Assembly (NCBI GenBank): GCA_937995275.1
Contig: CALKKN010000141.1
Location: 1-9,139, forward strand
Direction: 5' to 3'
Origin: an uncultured Lysobacterales bacterium
GTDB taxonomy: Bacteria > Pseudomonadota > Gammaproteobacteria > Xanthomonadales > SZUA-36
DNA: 9,139 nt
The position numbers and the translations under genes were made by a program. This document shows, in pieces, positions 1 to 9,139 of the stretch. Below the pieces are notes generated by a model. The model searched no databases. It saw nothing but the letters and a program-made list of their open reading frames with translations, and was not told the origin of the DNA. How positions within the stretch are numbered: position 1 is the first letter of the stretch; every line of letters starts with the position of its first letter.

Positions 1-3099
<3,099 letters not shown>

Positions 3100-3105
3100 T
3101 CGGCT

Positions 3106-3264
3106 ATCGCGGCTAAAGCCGCTCCTACAGCGGCGCTTCGATTCGCCCTGTATTGCCGGGCATTCCGGCGGCTGTGGGAGCGACGCGCGACGGCATTCAG
3201 CAGGCACTTCTTTCGGCTACGCCGAAAACCGCTCCTGCTTACTTGCCTGCGCTTTAGCCGCGAT
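3106..3264. repeat. Cluster of REP-like palindromic repeats between convergent genes
   Basis: At least three related units lie in alternating orientation. Unit 1 (3131 to 3106, minus) reads GCTGTAGGAGCGG and then a GCGGCTTTAGCCGC palindrome. Unit 2 (3171-3194, plus) begins GCTGTGGGAGCG and continues into a diverged GC-rich arm. Unit 3 (3238 to 3211, minus) begins GCAGGAGCGG and ends in a perfect 7-base stem, TTTCGGC/GCCGAAA, around a 3-base loop. At 3251-3264 GCTTTAGCCGCGAT is the exact reverse complement of 3106-3119, so it looks like the palindromic half of a fourth unit. Between units 1 and 2, GCCGG/CCGGC (3155-3169) forms another hairpin. This is the arrangement of REP doublets seen in Pseudomonas and relatives, usually moved by RAYT transposases; no such gene is in the window. 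The stretch 3100-3306 holds no supported gene. None of the hairpins is followed by a T run, so a role as a classical terminator is not shown. Confidence 0.7.
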
Positions 3265-3306
3265 GGGTCTTTCCGGGCCCCCGTCGGCGCGTGCGATTCC
3301 GACCCA

Positions 3307-4677
3307 TCAAAGCACCGAATACAAAATCAGCGCGATCGATACCGGCGCCACCCACCGCAACAGCCAGAACCAGACGCGGAACAGCGCGGGATTTTTCATT
3401 TGCAGTTCGGCGGCGATCGCCTCCGGCTTGACGAGCCACCCGACAAAGAGCGCGAGCAGGAAGCCGCTCACCGGCATCATCAGATTGGCGGTCACGTAGT
3501 CCAGGATCTCGAAATAGCCGAAGCTCGCGAATCGATCGAAGGCGGCCAGCGGGCGCCACTGGGACCAGAGATTGAACGAGAAGACGGTGCCCAACCCCAG
3601 GACGAACAGCGACAGGCAGACATATAACGCGGCCAGCGAGCGGCGCAGACCGAAGCGCTCCTGCCACCAGGCGATCATCGGCTCCAGTACACCGATTACC
3701 GACGTCAACGCCGCGAAAAACAGCAGGATGAAAAACAGCGTGCCGAAGATCAGTCCACCGGTGACGGAACCGAAGGCGATGGGCAGGCTGACGAAAACCA
3801 GGCCGGGCCCTTCGGCGGGGTCCAGGCCGTTGGCGAACACCACCGGAAAAATGGCCAGCCCCGCCACGATGGCGACGCCGGTGTCGGCGGTCGCGATGAT
3901 GACCGCGGAGCGGCCGATGGACACGTCACGGGGCAGATAGGCGCCGAAACCCATCATCAGGCCCATGGCGACGCCGATCGAGAAGAAAGCCTGGCCCACG
4001 GCGACGAGGATGACCCCGCCATCGATGGCCGACAGGTCCCAATTGAACATGAATTGCAGCGTCCGGGCCATGTCCCCTTCGACAATTCCGTAAACCACCA
4101 TCGCCAGCAGCAGCGCGAACAACGCCGGCATCAGTACTTTTACGGCAGCCTCGATCCCCTTCTGGACGCCGCGCATCAGGATGAACGTGGCGAAACCCAT
4201 GAAAATGGCGTGCCACGCGATCATTTGCCACGGGCTCGCCAGCAGGGTGTCGAATTGTGCACTGACGGAGGCGGCATCCTGCCCGGAGAAATCCCCGCGC
4301 GCGTTCTTGAAGATGTAAACCACGGTCCAGCCGGCGATCACGCTGTAGTAGGTGCCGATCAGGTAGGCGGCCAGCATGCCGAACCAGCCGACGACCGACC
4401 AGGCTTTCGACCGCCCCTGGCTGGAAGCGACGTTGGCCATCGCGTTCGGCGGGCTCTGCTGGCCCCAGCGGCCGACCGCGATCTCGGCGATCAGGATCGG
4501 CAGGGCGACCAGGAACACGGCCAGCAGGTACACCAGCACGAATGCGCCGCCGCCGTTCTGGCCGGTGATGTACGGAAACTTCCAGATGTTGCCGAGCCCG
4601 ACGGCCGCGCCGATCGCAGCCAGCAGGAAGGTGGCGCGGGAAGACCAGTTTTCGTGTTTTTGGTAGATGGTTGCCAT
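3307..4677 (-). CDS. Sodium-dependent transporter of the neurotransmitter:sodium symporter (NSS/SNF, LeuT-fold) family
   Basis: Inner-membrane symporter that couples uptake of an amino acid or related solute to the sodium gradient. In 456 residues I see about 11 hydrophobic spans (near 15-36, 43-70, 93-125, 152-170, 176-199, 220-248, 256-285, 302-340, 346-372, 388-418, 433-455), like MhsT and Tyt1 rather than the 12 of LeuT. TM1 has GAAVGLGNIWKFPY (23-36), with N30 aligning to the Na1 ligand N27 of LeuT, followed by NGGGAF (41-46). TM8 has LTS (324-326), aligning to the Na2 ligands T354/S355. TM6 reads FFSIG (231-235). The ATG at 4677 has GGAG 11 bases upstream. The gene follows purU by 33 bases on the same strand and is probably the last of the sarcosine oxidase operon, which suggests sarcosine, glycine or a related N-methylated amino acid as substrate. 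That is inference from context; family membership is firm. Confidence 0.93.
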   Translation of the reverse strand: MATIYQKHENWSSRATFLLAAIGAAVGLGNIWKFPYITGQNGGGAFVLVYLLAVFLVALPILIAEIAVGRWGQQSPPNAMANVASSQGRSKAWSVVGWFGMLAAYLIGTYYSVIAGWTVVYIFKNARGDFSGQDAASVSAQFDTLLASPWQMIAWHAIFMGFATFILMRGVQKGIEAAVKVLMPALFALLLAMVVYGIVEGDMARTLQFMFNWDLSAIDGGVILVAVGQAFFSIGVAMGLMMGFGAYLPRDVSIGRSAVIIATADTGVAIVAGLAIFPVVFANGLDPAEGPGLVFVSLPIAFGSVTGGLIFGTLFFILLFFAALTSVIGVLEPMIAWWQERFGLRRSLAALYVCLSLFVLGLGTVFSFNLWSQWRPLAAFDRFASFGYFEILDYVTANLMMPVSGFLLALFVGWLVKPEAIAAELQMKNPALFRVWFWLLRWVAPVSIALILYSVL

Positions 4678-4710
4678 CAGTCAGGGGTCTCCAGGTTCCC
4701 GTCCCCGGCG

Positions 4711-5577
4711 TCAATGCCGCAGAACGATGGTGCGGTTTCCGTTTTCGAACACGCGGTGTTCGGCGTGCCAGCGCACGGCGCGGTTCAGCACGGTGCTTTC
4801 GACGTCCTGGCCGAGCCGCTCGAGTTCTTTCGGCTTCATCGTGTGATCGACACGCACGACGTCCTGCTCGATGATCGGTCCTTCGTCCAGATCGGTCGTG
4901 ACGTAGTGGGCCGTGGCGCCGATGATTTTGACGCCGCGGTCGTAGGCCTGGTGGTAGGGGCGGGCGCCCTTGAAACCGGGCAGGAACGAATGATGGATGT
5001 TGATTGCGCGGCCGGCCAGCGTCTCGCAGGCGTGGGCGGACAGGATCTGCATGTAGCGCGCCAGGATCAGCAGTTCGCTGTCGGTTTCCTCGAACAGCGC
5101 GAGGATCCTGGCCTCCTGCGCGGGCTTCTTACCGGGTTCAATGGGGAAGTGGTAGTACGGCAGCTCGTACCAGTCCGCGAGGTCCTGCTGGCTGTCATGG
5201 TTGGAGACGATGCCGGTGATCTCGATCGGCAGGTGGCCGTCCCACCAGCGGTGCAGCAGCGCGTTGATGCAGTGGCTCTGTTTCGAGACCGCGACCAGGG
5301 TGCGCATCTTCGTTCCCGAGGGATGGAACCGGAAGCGCATGCCGAAATGTTTCGCCACGGACTGCTTGTAGCTGCCCGACATGGCGGCCAGGTCTTCGGC
5401 CGACCGGGCGTCGTCCTCGAATTCGACGCGGACAAAGGACTTCTGCGCCTCGTCGTCGACAAAATGCGCCATCTCGGTGATGAGCGCGCCGCGTGCGGCC
5501 AGGAACCCGGTCACCGCGGCGACGATGCCGACCGTGTCGGTGCAGCTGGAGGTCAGGACGTAACTCGGCCGGCTCAT
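4711..5577 (-). CDS. purU: Formyltetrahydrofolate deformylase
   Basis: Hydrolyses 10-formyl-THF to formate and THF. The 288 residues, close to the 280 of E. coli PurU, comprise an N-terminal ACT domain (about 5-85, opening SYVLTSSCTDTVGIVAAVTG) and a formyltransferase-fold hydrolase domain (about 90-280). Visible motifs are VSNHDSQ (124-130), INIHHSFLPGF (192-202) and TTDLDEGPII (227-236); N193, H195 and D231 align with the Asn-His-Asp catalytic set of PurN. The ATG at 5577 is chosen because it overlaps the soxG stop as ATGA and begins the conserved ACT domain; a longer frame to 5643 adds only an Arg-rich tail that is soxG read out of frame. In the sarcosine oxidase operon its role is to free THF and balance the one-carbon units produced by sarcosine demethylation. 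The same placement is known from glyA-soxBDAG-purU clusters of Pseudomonas and Corynebacterium. Confidence 0.96.
   Translation of the reverse strand: MSRPSYVLTSSCTDTVGIVAAVTGFLAARGALITEMAHFVDDEAQKSFVRVEFEDDARSAEDLAAMSGSYKQSVAKHFGMRFRFHPSGTKMRTLVAVSKQSHCINALLHRWWDGHLPIEITGIVSNHDSQQDLADWYELPYYHFPIEPGKKPAQEARILALFEETDSELLILARYMQILSAHACETLAGRAINIHHSFLPGFKGARPYHQAYDRGVKIIGATAHYVTTDLDEGPIIEQDVVRVDHTMKPKELERLGQDVESTVLNRAVRWHAEHRVFENGNRTIVLRH
5574..5577 (-). other. ATGA stop/start overlap of soxG and purU
   Basis: The TGA of soxG (5576-5574) shares bases with the ATG of purU (5577-5575). Only a weak GGGG precedes the purU start, so re-initiation by ribosomes finishing soxG is a likely way of translating purU. 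Confidence 0.75.
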
Positions 5578-6209
5578 GCGGCGGCCCCGTGCGCGTGGTA
5601 GAGGTCTTCGGCATGCGGCGCGGCGTCGTTCAGCAGGTCCCATAGGTACTTTGCGATGCTGCGGTCGTACACGAGATCGAAGCGCGGCGCTCCGTCAGGC
5701 TCGGGACAAAAATGCAATACGACGGCGACGTCGCCCATGCGTGTGCGTGCTCCGTGCTGGCCGGTCGACACGCCGGCCAGCGCGTCCAGCCCGCAGAGCT
5801 TCACCAGCAGCCATGGCGACGCGGCGCCGGTCAGGCGGAATACGCCGAGGCCGTCGGAAACGTCGAGCAGGGCCGACAGCGCGGTGTCCAGTCGCGGAGC
5901 GATGCGCTCCAGCAAATCGGCGGGCGGCTGGCTGCGGTGCAGCAGCAGCCATTCCCCGGGCCGCAGGCAGAGGGCCGCCGGATCCCGGCCGCCGGCCGCG
6001 TTGGTGTCGAGCGGAAGGACGATGCCGTCCTGCGCCAGGTGGGCCGCCAGCGTCGCGGGTTGTTCGAGGCTGTGCAGCCGCAGCAGTGTCATGTCCGGCA
6101 CCTCGTGGAGGGACAGGTCCCGGCTTTCCAGGATGGTGTCGGAGACGCCAACCTGCTGCAGCGGGGTGGGTCCGGTCGAAGGCCGGGGTTCGTGGGCGGA
6201 TAGCCCCAT
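5574..6209 (-). CDS. soxG: Sarcosine oxidase, gamma subunit
   Basis: Small subunit of heterotetrameric sarcosine oxidase (alpha, beta, gamma, delta), with no cofactor of its own; it has a fold related to the folate-binding GcvT proteins and packs against the alpha subunit. The 211 residues match the usual length near 200. Family-like stretches are LLDVSDGLGVFRLTGAAS (about 114-131), CLRPGEWLLL in the middle, and the C-terminal RFDLVYDRSIAKYLWDLL. The first 20 residues are Pro/Ser-rich and look poorly conserved. The ATG at 6209 has a strong GAGGAG site 7 bases upstream, inside the end of soxA. The stop overlaps the purU start by 4 bases. This family diverges quickly, so the call rests on context as well as sequence. 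Confidence 0.9.
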   Translation of the reverse strand: MGLSAHEPRPSTGPTPLQQVGVSDTILESRDLSLHEVPDMTLLRLHSLEQPATLAAHLAQDGIVLPLDTNAAGGRDPAALCLRPGEWLLLHRSQPPADLLERIAPRLDTALSALLDVSDGLGVFRLTGAASPWLLVKLCGLDALAGVSTGQHGARTRMGDVAVVLHFCPEPDGAPRFDLVYDRSIAKYLWDLLNDAAPHAEDLYHAHGAAA

Positions 6210-6212
6210 CGT

Positions 6213-9139
6213 TCAGCTCCTCAGTCGCTCGTTGTCGGGATCATAAAACAGCGGCGATACCACGTGCATCCCGTAAGTCTGATCCTCGTCGCAGACCGTG
6301 ACGGTTTCGCCCAGGCGCTCGCGGCCGGCTCTCAGGACGCCCAGCGCGATGTGCCGGCCCAACGTGGGGCTGAAACCGGCCGACGTTATCCAGCCGTCCG
6401 TCGTGGCCGGCGGCCGGCGCCCGGTGCCCAGCAGCAGGTGGCCGCCGGGGCGGACGGCCCGGTCCGGTTCCAGCGGCGACAGCCCCACCAGTTGCTTGCG
6501 TTCGGGGTCGAGGTTGGCCGCGCGGAACAGCGAGCGCCGGCCAAGGTAATCGGTGGTCCTGGAACGCGCGACCTGACCCCACCCGACGTCGTCGGGCGTC
6601 GAGGATCCGTCGGTGTCCGTGCCCACGTGCAGGTAGCCTTTTTCCAGCCGCAGCATCATCAGCGACTCGATGCCGTACGGAGCGATGTCGAATGCAGAGC
6701 CGACCTCCAGAACGCGGCGCAGCAGGCCCGGGGCCGCGCGCGCCGGGACATTGATCTCGTAGCTTGCCTCGCCGCTGAAACTGACCCGGACGAGCCGCGC
6801 GTCGAGCCCGGCCACGGTGCCGCGGGCGGCCGCCATGTGGGGCAGGGCGTCCGCCGCGAGATCGATGTCCGTTCCGAGCGTGGCGATGACCTCGCGGGCG
6901 TTCGGCCCGGCGACAGTGAAGTTGGCCCACCGGGTGGTGACGTCGTCGATGAGTACGCACAAATCCCGCCACTCGCACTGCAACCACTCTTCCATCATCG
7001 CGCCGACGCGGGCGACCCCGCCGGAAGTCGTATTCACCAGGTAGTGGTCGTCGGCCAGGCGCGTGAACACGCCGTCGTCGATGATCACCCCGTTTTCGTT
7101 CAGCATCAGTCCGTACCGGGCGCGGCCGGTCTTCAGGCTGGCGACCCGGTTGACGTAGATGCGCTCAAGAAATGCCGTTGCGTCCGGTCCGCGCACCTCG
7201 AGCTTGCCGATCGGCGAGTTGTCGAAGACGCCGACGGACCCGCGCACTGCCAGCACCTCCCGGCGGATCGCTGCCTCGGTCGATTCGCCGGGCCGCGGAT
7301 AGCAGTCCGGCCGCTGCCAGCCGTAATCCTCGAAGCGCGCGCCGAGTTCGACGTGCACGCGGTGCGCCGGCAGGTACCTGCGCGGTGCGTAGAATTCACC
7401 CAGCTTGCGCCCCGCGACGGCACCCAGCGTGACGGGGGCGTAGGGCGGCCGGAAGGTGGTGGTGCCGACTTCGCCGGCAGGGCGGCCGGTCAGCGCGCCC
7501 AGAACGACGAATGCGTTTAGGTTCCCGGTCTTGCCCTGGTCCACCGACATGCCGGTCGTGGTGTAGCGCTTGAAATGTTCGACCGAGATATAGCCCTCGC
7601 GGACGGCCAGTTCCGCGTCGTCCAGCGTTACGTCGTGCGCCAGGTCGATCCACTGGCGCGACGCCGCCCGCTGGTGTTCGTACGGTGCCACGGCGTCTGA
7701 CTCGACGATGCCGCGGCCGACCTGCGGCGGGTCGTAATCCGGCGGCGTGACGCCGAGGGCTTTGCAGGCATCACGCGCCGCCCTGGCGGCCTCCGCCAGC
7801 GTCTGCCCGAGGCCGGCTGTGCCGTTGGCCGAGCCGGCGACCGACATTCCGGATGGCAGCCGGGCGGGGACGAAGCTCTGCGACCGCTCGTCGAACTGCA
7901 GCCCGCCCCGGGCGTGGGCCAGCAGGTGTACGCGCGGCGCCCAGCCCCCCGACACAGCCAGCAGGTCGCACTGCAGCCTGGCCAGTTCGCGCCCGTCATT
8001 GCGCTGCACACACACCTGCCGGAGCGACTTGCCGCCCCGCGTGCCGGAGATGCGCGCGCCGTTGAAGATTCCCGCGCCGAGCCCGGAGAGCCGGGCCTGC
8101 AACTGCGAATCCACGGTCCCGCGCTGGTCGACGATCGCGGCGACCGGGATGCCCAGGCGGGCGAGGTCGAAGGCGGTCTGGTAGGCGCTGTCGTTGTTCG
8201 TTGCGATGACGGCCTGCCGGCCGGGTACTACCGCGTAGCGGTTCAGGTAATGCCGGACGCTGCCGGCCAGCATGATGCCGGGGCGGTCGTTGTCCGGAAA
8301 GATCAGACCTTGCTCGATGGCGCCGGTCGCCAGCAGGATGTGGCGCGGGCGGACGGTCCACAGGCATTCCCGCCAGGCCGATCCGCTGCCGCGCTCGACC
8401 AGGGTGGTCACGTTGTGGTCGTAAATGCCGGCCGCCACGGTTCGCGGCAACAGTATGACCCGTGGCAGGTCCGCCAGTTCGGACACCGCCGCAGCGACCC
8501 AATCGGCTGCCTCGCACCCGTCGAGTTCGACCTGCTCCCAGTTCAGCGTGCCGCCAAAGCACTCGTCCTGGTCGACGAGAATGACGCGCAGGCCGGCGCG
8601 CCCGGCAACCAGCGCCGCGGACAGCCCGGCCGGGCCGCCGCCGCAGACCAGCAGGTCGCAATGCGCGTTGACCTGCTCGTACCGGTCGGGATCAGGCCCG
8701 GTCGGCGGCCGGCCCAGACCGGCGGAGCGGCGGATCAAGCCTTCCCAGGCATGCCAACTCGGCCACTTGAAGGTCTTGTTATAAAAGCCGGCGGGCCAGA
8801 GCCGGCGCGTGAAATCGATCACGCGGCCCAGGTCGAGATCCACCGAGGGCCAGCAGTGCTGGCTGCGCGCGACCAGGCCGTCGCTGAGGGGCACGGTCGG
8901 AGCGCGGCAGGTCGGTATGCGCGCATCGCCCTCGCCGATCTCGACCAGCGCGCAGGGCTCCTCCTCGCCGGCGGAATAGACGCCGCGCGGGCGATGATAC
9001 TTGAAGCTCCGGCCAACGACCCGGATGCCGTTCGCGAGCAGGGCGGAAGCCAGCGTGTCGCCTTCGAAGCCGGACAGCGCCCGGCCGTTGAAGCTGAACG
9101 TCAGCGGCTTGCCGCGGTCGATGGCGCCGCCTTCGGGCA
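6213..9139 (-). CDS. soxA: Sarcosine oxidase, alpha subunit (5' end outside window)
   Basis: Large subunit of heterotetrameric sarcosine oxidase, which converts sarcosine, O2 and THF to glycine, H2O2 and 5,10-methylene-THF. The frame is open to the right edge; 974 residues are visible and families run near 1000, so only about 10-20 are missing. Numbering from the first full codon: a ferredoxin-like N-domain (1-100, PEGGAIDRGKPLTF; SFKYHRPRGVYSAG at 44-57) with only C62 and C77 there, so no 2Fe-2S ligand set, as is usual for this subunit; a dinucleotide-binding oxidoreductase domain (about 160-480) with CGGGPAG at 165-171 and LLATGAIEQGLIFP at 268-281; a linker with DVTLDDAELAVREG and FKRYTTTGMSVDQGKT; and a C-terminal GcvT-like folate-binding domain (about 600-974) with GVFDNSPIGKLEVRGPDA and GYLHVGTDTDG. 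The alpha C-terminal domain is the site of methyl-group transfer to THF. Beta and delta genes (soxB, soxD) are expected immediately to the right. Confidence 0.96.
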   Translation of the reverse strand, partial: PEGGAIDRGKPLTFSFNGRALSGFEGDTLASALLANGIRVVGRSFKYHRPRGVYSAGEEEPCALVEIGEGDARIPTCRAPTVPLSDGLVARSQHCWPSVDLDLGRVIDFTRRLWPAGFYNKTFKWPSWHAWEGLIRRSAGLGRPPTGPDPDRYEQVNAHCDLLVCGGGPAGLSAALVAGRAGLRVILVDQDECFGGTLNWEQVELDGCEAADWVAAAVSELADLPRVILLPRTVAAGIYDHNVTTLVERGSGSAWRECLWTVRPRHILLATGAIEQGLIFPDNDRPGIMLAGSVRHYLNRYAVVPGRQAVIATNNDSAYQTAFDLARLGIPVAAIVDQRGTVDSQLQARLSGLGAGIFNGARISGTRGGKSLRQVCVQRNDGRELARLQCDLLAVSGGWAPRVHLLAHARGGLQFDERSQSFVPARLPSGMSVAGSANGTAGLGQTLAEAARAARDACKALGVTPPDYDPPQVGRGIVESDAVAPYEHQRAASRQWIDLAHDVTLDDAELAVREGYISVEHFKRYTTTGMSVDQGKTGNLNAFVVLGALTGRPAGEVGTTTFRPPYAPVTLGAVAGRKLGEFYAPRRYLPAHRVHVELGARFEDYGWQRPDCYPRPGESTEAAIRREVLAVRGSVGVFDNSPIGKLEVRGPDATAFLERIYVNRVASLKTGRARYGLMLNENGVIIDDGVFTRLADDHYLVNTTSGGVARVGAMMEEWLQCEWRDLCVLIDDVTTRWANFTVAGPNAREVIATLGTDIDLAADALPHMAAARGTVAGLDARLVRVSFSGEASYEINVPARAAPGLLRRVLEVGSAFDIAPYGIESLMMLRLEKGYLHVGTDTDGSSTPDDVGWGQVARSRTTDYLGRRSLFRAANLDPERKQLVGLSPLEPDRAVRPGGHLLLGTGRRPPATTDGWITSAGFSPTLGRHIALGVLRAGRERLGETVTVCDEDQTYGMHVVSPLFYDPDNERLRS
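6217..6222 (-). promoter_or_regulatory. Ribosome binding site of soxG
   Basis: GAGGAG on the minus strand, 7 bases before the soxG ATG and inside the last codons of soxA. It fixes the soxG start at 6209 and shows the two subunits are translated as neighbours on one message. Confidence 0.75.

Noticed and set aside
3211..3227. TTTCGGC/GCCGAAA hairpin as an intrinsic terminator
   Set aside because: No T run follows on either strand, and the stem belongs to a repeat unit similar to its neighbours.
4054..5601. 515-codon open frame on the plus strand
   Set aside because: It runs antisense across the symporter and purU, both well-supported genes, and its product has no recognisable motif.
5578..5643. 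Upstream extension of purU
   Set aside because: The added residues are the end of soxG read in another frame; the ACT domain starts right after the ATG at 5577.
6264..7520. 418-codon open frame on the plus strand
   Set aside because: It is antisense to the soxA GcvT-like domain and has no family features.
8892..8894. GTG as the soxA start
   Set aside because: The frame continues upstream to the window edge and encodes conserved family sequence (SFKYHRPRGVYSAG), so the true start lies outside the window.

Overview
The window is dense, high-GC bacterial chromosome with five recognisable full or near-full metabolic genes, one gene cut by the left edge, and almost no non-coding space. Protein similarity by eye points to a gammaproteobacterium: the BkdA1 and sarcosine oxidase sequences are Pseudomonas-like, and the single gene-free gap between convergent genes carries REP-type palindromes of the GCTGTAGGAGCGG kind. 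I cannot name the genus.

Layout, left to right. (1) 1-1134, minus strand: E1-alpha of the branched-chain 2-oxoacid dehydrogenase (bkdA1), missing its C-terminus beyond base 1. (2) 1135-1320: a 186-base divergent control region. (3) 1321-3099, plus strand: a 592-residue FAD acyl-CoA dehydrogenase of the long, DmdC/FadE-like type. (4) 3100-3306: a convergent intergenic gap filled with REP-like inverted repeats. (5) 3307-9139, minus strand: a tightly packed cluster read right to left as soxA (N-terminus cut by the right edge), soxG, purU and an NSS-family sodium symporter. soxA-soxG are 3 bases apart, soxG-purU overlap by 4 bases (ATGA), and purU-transporter are 33 bases apart, so one transcript is likely.

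The minus-strand cluster fits sarcosine catabolism. SoxA and SoxG are two of the four subunits of heterotetrameric sarcosine oxidase, which oxidises sarcosine to glycine and passes the methyl carbon to tetrahydrofolate as 5,10-methylene-THF. PurU releases formate from 10-formyl-THF and so returns THF for further demethylation. The last gene is a sodium symporter of the same superfamily as the animal glycine transporters; its position and one substrate-site residue make sarcosine or glycine a reasonable substrate guess. soxB and soxD are expected just beyond the right edge. The left half concerns branched-chain acyl-CoA formation (bkdA1) and an acyl-CoA dehydrogenase that may act on related acyl-CoAs.

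I saw no RNA gene, CRISPR array, insertion sequence or phage gene, and no evidence of an undescribed system. The most interesting points are the transporter's operon position plus its Gly235, the divergent bkdA1/acyl-CoA dehydrogenase pair, and the REP cluster.
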